Assembly: GCA_964612065.1 (NCBI GenBank)
Contig: CAZTCD010000038.1
Span: 1-35,650 of the forward strand
DNA from: JAKFYM01 sp964612065
Lineage (GTDB): Bacteria; Bdellovibrionota; UBA1018; CAIPTA01
DNA length: 35,650 nt
Direction: 5' to 3'
Part shown: one piece after another, positions 32,617 through 35,650 of the stretch
Numbering within the stretch: the first letter of the stretch is position 1
How the letters are laid out: each line of letters opens with the position of its first letter
The notes under the pieces: generated by a model
Told to the model about the DNA's origin: nothing
What the model saw: only the letters and a program-made list of their open reading frames with translations
Databases searched by the model: none
Program-made: the position numbers and the translations under genes

Positions 32617-33285
32617 TCAAGGTTTGGGGTTGGGTCCACCATGGCGAATATCGTCTCCACTGACGGCAAAAATTACGTCTTCGGCGATATTCGTAGCATG
32701 ATCGCCTAGGCGCTCCAAATTCCTTGCTATCAAGATTAGGTCAAGAGCGGGTTGGATATTGGTTGGATTCTGGCTCATATAGGTCACCAGATCGCGGAAA
32801 ACCTTATCTTTGAGGCTGTCCACGATATCGTCCTTCAGAAGCACGGCTTCGGCCATGCCCCGGTCCTGCTTCACGAAGGCATCCAGGGCTTCGCGCACCA
32901 TCGCTCTCACTTCCACCGCCATTTGCGGGATGTCCACGAGTTCCTTGATGGGTTCCACGGCCAGGTAGTCTTTCGCGTTCTGCGCGATATTCACGGCCTG
33001 ATCGCCCATGCGTTCGAGATCCGTGGAGATCTTCAAAACCGAGATCACGAAACGAAGATCGGCTGCCAGCGGGCTTTGCCTTGCCAGCATCTGTAAACAA
33101 GATTCATCTACCTCCATGTGCTCGCGGTTGATCTTGGCTTCGAGCTCATGCACCAGCTTGAACATTCCCGGTTGCCTTTGGATCAGGGCTTTGGTGGCAG
33201 CTTCCACGGCTTGCTCCACATGGCCTCCCATGCCGAGAATCTGGTCTTTCAGATCATTCAATTCATCTTCGAACTGCCGATGCAT
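32617..33285 (-). CDS. phoU: PhoU phosphate-signalling regulator
   Basis: A 222-aa all-helical protein with two PhoU repeats: the motifs ISTDLERMGDQAVNIAQNA and LIARNLERLGDHATNIAEDV contain the paired E..GD..N metal-binding signatures. PhoU links the Pst transporter to PhoR and prevents phosphate starvation signalling when phosphate is plentiful. Its position upstream of phoB-phoR supports the calls of all three. ATG 33285 is preceded by GGAAG at 7 nt. Confidence 0.95.
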   Translation of the reverse strand: MHRQFEDELNDLKDQILGMGGHVEQAVEAATKALIQRQPGMFKLVHELEAKINREHMEVDESCLQMLARQSPLAADLRFVISVLKISTDLERMGDQAVNIAQNAKDYLAVEPIKELVDIPQMAVEVRAMVREALDAFVKQDRGMAEAVLLKDDIVDSLKDKVFRDLVTYMSQNPTNIQPALDLILIARNLERLGDHATNIAEDVIFAVSGDDIRHGGPNPKP

Positions 33286-33666
33286 TTCTTGCTTCCGTTT
33301 CCTTTTGCCGCAGCCTGCGGAAAAACATTACGATACTCTGTTGATCAGTCATTTAGGTGCGAAGAAATTTTCCCACTCCTATTTTCCTGTAAAAAAAATC
33401 TTGGGGCTCCCGCTTTCTGCCCACATACTGATCATGACACGGTACGGGCAGAGACAAATTGTATAAGAAATTTCTCTTCGATGCTCGCTTCCGTGTTGGA
33501 AGGAATTTTATGCAAACGCGGGGCGTTGCGCTTTTCCTTCCGGACTGGATTGCTTCAAGCGAATTTTCCGCATAAGCTGTCCGCCGTTATTTTGTGCACC
33601 GGTCACCGTGTAAGCCGGCTGAAAATCAGCTGGTGATCTCAGGTACCGATTGGGGGGAAAGAGCAC
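33286..33666. other. divergent intergenic region between phoU and the TraR/DksA gene
   Basis: A 381-bp stretch with no credible gene. It must hold the promoters of both divergent units. I see an 8-bp stem (CCGGCTGA/TCAGCTGG, loop AAA) at 33615-33633 in the leader of the TraR/DksA gene, just before its GGGGGG-rich Shine-Dalgarno region. No convincing Pho box was found by eye. Confidence 0.5.
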
Positions 33667-34302
33667 ATGGCAAACAAGACCAACGCGTCTCAATCTGAAT
33701 CCACGTCTGCCGGCAATAAAGCTGGCGGTGGAAAAAACTCGCCGGCCGCTTCGGCCGGCAAAGCCGCTAAAGGCGGGCAGGAAAATGCTCCGGCCCGGTC
33801 CGTGGAGGCGAAACTGGTTCGTCTTCTTGGACTGACCAACGAAGCGGAAGCTGAGAAAATCGTGGCCATGCTCAAAGGGCATGGCCTCAACAAAACCCAG
33901 GTGCTTGCGATCGTGGAAGCGATTCGGCAGGAAGAGAAGTCGATCATCTTTGGCGACAACATCATCCGCGGGGATCTGCAGACCAGTCAGGAAGATCTGA
34001 TGGATGAAGCAGATCTGGCTTCGAGCGATATCGATCAGGGCATGAAAATGCGCATGGCGAATCGCGAGAACTTCAAAGTGAAGCGCCTTCACAAAGCGCT
34101 CGACCGTGTAAAGGACGGCACTTATGGCGAGTGCGATGGCTGCGGAGCCGATATCGGATTCGCTCGCCTCTCCGCCCGTGTGATCGCTGAGCTTTGCATC
34201 GCCTGCAAGGAAGAGGAAGAGCGGAAGGAGAACCTCTCCGCCGTGGGCCGCAAGCCCAAGAGCATGGGCCAGACTCTGGGCAACAAGCTCACGGTTAGCT
34301 GA
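33667..34302 (+). CDS. TraR/DksA C4 zinc-finger family protein
   Basis: A 211-aa protein. The first 45 residues are a disordered Ala/Gly/Ser-rich extension. The middle is helical with the DksA-type coiled-coil tip signature DEADLASSD. The C-terminus carries the zinc finger C156-xx-C159...C177-xx-C180. DksA-type proteins enter the RNA polymerase secondary channel and modulate rRNA and stress promoters with ppGpp. An extra N-terminal helical region (VRLLGLTNEAEAEKIVAMLKGHGL) separates it from plain DksA. Confidence 0.88.
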   Translation: MANKTNASQSESTSAGNKAGGGKNSPAASAGKAAKGGQENAPARSVEAKLVRLLGLTNEAEAEKIVAMLKGHGLNKTQVLAIVEAIRQEEKSIIFGDNIIRGDLQTSQEDLMDEADLASSDIDQGMKMRMANRENFKVKRLHKALDRVKDGTYGECDGCGADIGFARLSARVIAELCIACKEEEERKENLSAVGRKPKSMGQTLGNKLTVS

Positions 34303-34332
34303 TCCGCTTACCTTAAACTTGGGAAATTCAGA

Positions 34333-35361
34333 ATGATCGCCTCCTGGTCCGCGGAAGTAGTTGCCGCTCTAAGGAAGAGGCGATCTTTCTTTTTTGGGCT
34401 CTTTCTTTCCTCTTGCGCCATCGTTATGGCCATCGTGATGGTTGAAGCATTTGTTCGTTTCTTTGTGGACCGTAAAGTAATTCTTGTTTCGACCTGGAAT
34501 CGGAATAATCCAGTCGTCACGGTGAAATTGCCGGCAAGAACTTATGCGGGGCTTTCCGAGTCTGTGAGGCAGAATCTCGAAGGGCTCTTTCTAATGCAGG
34601 CAGATCCCCAATATATTTTTCGGGTAAGCCCGAAAGCAAAATTGATGAATTGCCACACCGGAATCAATGCCGAAGGATTTCGCGATCGGGAAAGTTTCAA
34701 TTTCAAAAAACGGACAGGCAAAGTGATCTTGGTGCTCGGCGATTCCTGTTATTTTGGGCTTGGTATATGTCGGGAGGAAGATACTATTGGGCCAGCCTTG
34801 GCACGTGCCCTGAGGGCCCGCGGCAGCGTGTTTACGGTATTCAATCTTTCGCAGCCAGGATTCAGTACTGAACAGGGTAAGCGCCTTTTGGGAGAATGGT
34901 TGCCAAAGTTGAAGCCTGATATTTTGGTGGTAGGGCTGGGATGGAATGATCTTTATTCATCTCATTACTCCGATCGCCAGATTTTAGAGGATCTCAGCTC
35001 CCCTCCATTCTACCTCTTTGCTTTACTTCGGTCTCGATGGAAGAGTGCCCAAGGGCAGCTCGATGGTCACAGAGTTAACCCTTCCGAATCAGCAGAAAAT
35101 CTGCAGGAGATCAAAAGTCAGGCTACCGCTGCAGGGGCCCGCACGATCGTGATGCCTTTGGTGAGGGCTCCGCGAGCGGTTAGTTGGTTACCGGATCCCT
35201 TGGTATTCAATTCATTGTTACCGGAAGATCCAATTGCAAAAAAATTCACTGCTCGCTTTAGGCAGGACCATTTCAGGGCTGACGGTTTTCATCCCAATGC
35301 TGAAGGAGTACGATTGATAGCGGAATGGATCAGCGACCGCATTCTCAAGGACTCACCCTGA
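34333..35361 (+). CDS. SGNH/GDSL-type hydrolase, membrane anchored
   Basis: A 342-aa protein with one N-terminal membrane segment (residues about 19-45) and an SGNH domain: block I VLGDSCYFG (Ser138), block III GLGWND (Asn205), block V DGFHPNAEG (Asp317, His320). Such proteins often deacetylate or deacylate cell-surface glycans in export loci. The next gene, a GT-C-like membrane protein, overlaps its end by 37 nt, suggesting a joint role in envelope polysaccharide or lipid modification (inference). Confidence 0.85.
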   Translation: MIASWSAEVVAALRKRRSFFFGLFLSSCAIVMAIVMVEAFVRFFVDRKVILVSTWNRNNPVVTVKLPARTYAGLSESVRQNLEGLFLMQADPQYIFRVSPKAKLMNCHTGINAEGFRDRESFNFKKRTGKVILVLGDSCYFGLGICREEDTIGPALARALRARGSVFTVFNLSQPGFSTEQGKRLLGEWLPKLKPDILVVGLGWNDLYSSHYSDRQILEDLSSPPFYLFALLRSRWKSAQGQLDGHRVNPSESAENLQEIKSQATAAGARTIVMPLVRAPRAVSWLPDPLVFNSLLPEDPIAKKFTARFRQDHFRADGFHPNAEGVRLIAEWISDRILKDSP

Positions 35362-35650
35362 CGCGAGAAGGGCCCGTTATACTGTTGGCTATCGCGCTAG
35401 CCACTGTTTTGCCGGGAGTTTTCCTTTTTCACAGGGAACCAAGCTTTTCCCCTGAAGACTATGTTTACGCCGCACTTGGAGGAGATCTTCGCGCCTCGAT
35501 CGCCTTCCTATTGGATTTTCGCCAGGAGAACTACCGGCCCTTGAGCCACGGCCTGGTTTATGTGGCGATGGCACCTTTCTACATCGCCTACGGTTCGATT
35601 GCATTTGCCTGGTTGCTTACAATTCTCAAGTTTTCGGTGGCTGCTTCTTT
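35325..35650 (+). CDS. GT-C-like membrane protein, N-terminal part (runs off window)
   Basis: ATG 35325 opens a frame that stays open to the window edge (108 codons). It encodes one hydrophobic segment (VILLAIALATVLPGVFLF), a loop with SFSPEDYVYAALGGDLRASI, then DFRQENYRPLSHGLVYV followed by more hydrophobic residues. The acidic pair before a NYRPLSH segment resembles membrane mannosyltransferase-like GT-C proteins. It overlaps the SGNH gene by 37 nt, in a different frame. Confidence 0.65.
   Translation, partial: MDQRPHSQGLTLTREGPVILLAIALATVLPGVFLFHREPSFSPEDYVYAALGGDLRASIAFLLDFRQENYRPLSHGLVYVAMAPFYIAYGSIAFAWLLTILKFSVAAS

Noticed and set aside
33340..33365. Possible Pho box upstream of phoU (CTGTTGATCAGTCAT)
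   Set aside because: The half-sites are not spaced 11 bp as a Pho box requires and the match is partial.

Overview
The window looks like chromosomal DNA of a Bdellovibrionota-type (or related predatory or delta-like) Gram-negative bacterium. This rests on recalled family distributions, not on a search: a TIGR02147-type regulator, a Lnb-N/DUF4105 outer-envelope protein, a DUF3015 protein, many small secreted or lipoprotein genes, and a papain-like protein and degenerate LytM protein of kinds I associate with that group. No rRNA, tRNA or CRISPR array was seen.

Layout. 1-5.6 kb is an accessory, lower-GC island. On the minus strand lies a plasmid/ICE-like operon: a class II Fic protein with an AbiEi-like N-terminus, a ParA-like protein lacking its Walker A region, and the start of a hexapeptide-repeat protein. 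It sits behind five exact-period 23-bp direct repeats and four further TAGA boxes at 32-33-bp spacing. Next come a ~150-bp MITE-like element and a divergent pair: a membrane-anchored T5orf172 (GIY-YIG-like) protein and the N-terminal half of an Mrr-type restriction protein without its nuclease domain. 5.6-7.6 kb holds a frameshifted GT-C glycosyltransferase bracketed by ~45-bp direct repeats.

7.7-17.9 kb is rich in envelope and secreted functions: a PLD-family protein, a Cys-repeat secreted peptide, a GNAT acetyltransferase, a catalytically dead papain-like protein, a dual-specificity-type phosphatase, a frameshifted subtilase lipoprotein, an M14 peptidase, an OmpA-like lipoprotein, an ICMT-like methyltransferase and a TIGR02147 regulator. 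18.1-18.5 kb holds the most striking object: a probable ~400-nt plus-strand RNA with four tandem hairpins. All four share an identical 11-nt loop while their stems vary but keep pairing, and the array ends in a strong intrinsic terminator. A second, inverted, almost identical MITE copy follows directly.

18.7-26.2 kb: a secreted protein, a VOC protein, a four-gene envelope operon (degenerate M23, anchored protein, secreted protein, alpha/beta-hydrolase lipoprotein), DUF3015, Lnb-N/DUF4105 and a lipoprotein. 26.2-29.1 kb: a FAD-Rieske oxidoreductase, a hemerythrin-like protein and an L,D-transpeptidase. 29.2-33.3 kb: a minus-strand phoU-phoB-phoR operon whose last gene, start-stop coupled to phoR, is an Rsm22-like methyltransferase. 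33.7 kb to the end: a TraR/DksA zinc-finger protein, an SGNH hydrolase, and the start of a membrane protein overlapping it.

Two apparent single-base frameshifts (about 6995-7000 and 12843-12847) lie at or next to short homopolymers. They could be assembly errors or real mutations. All family calls are made by eye from motifs.
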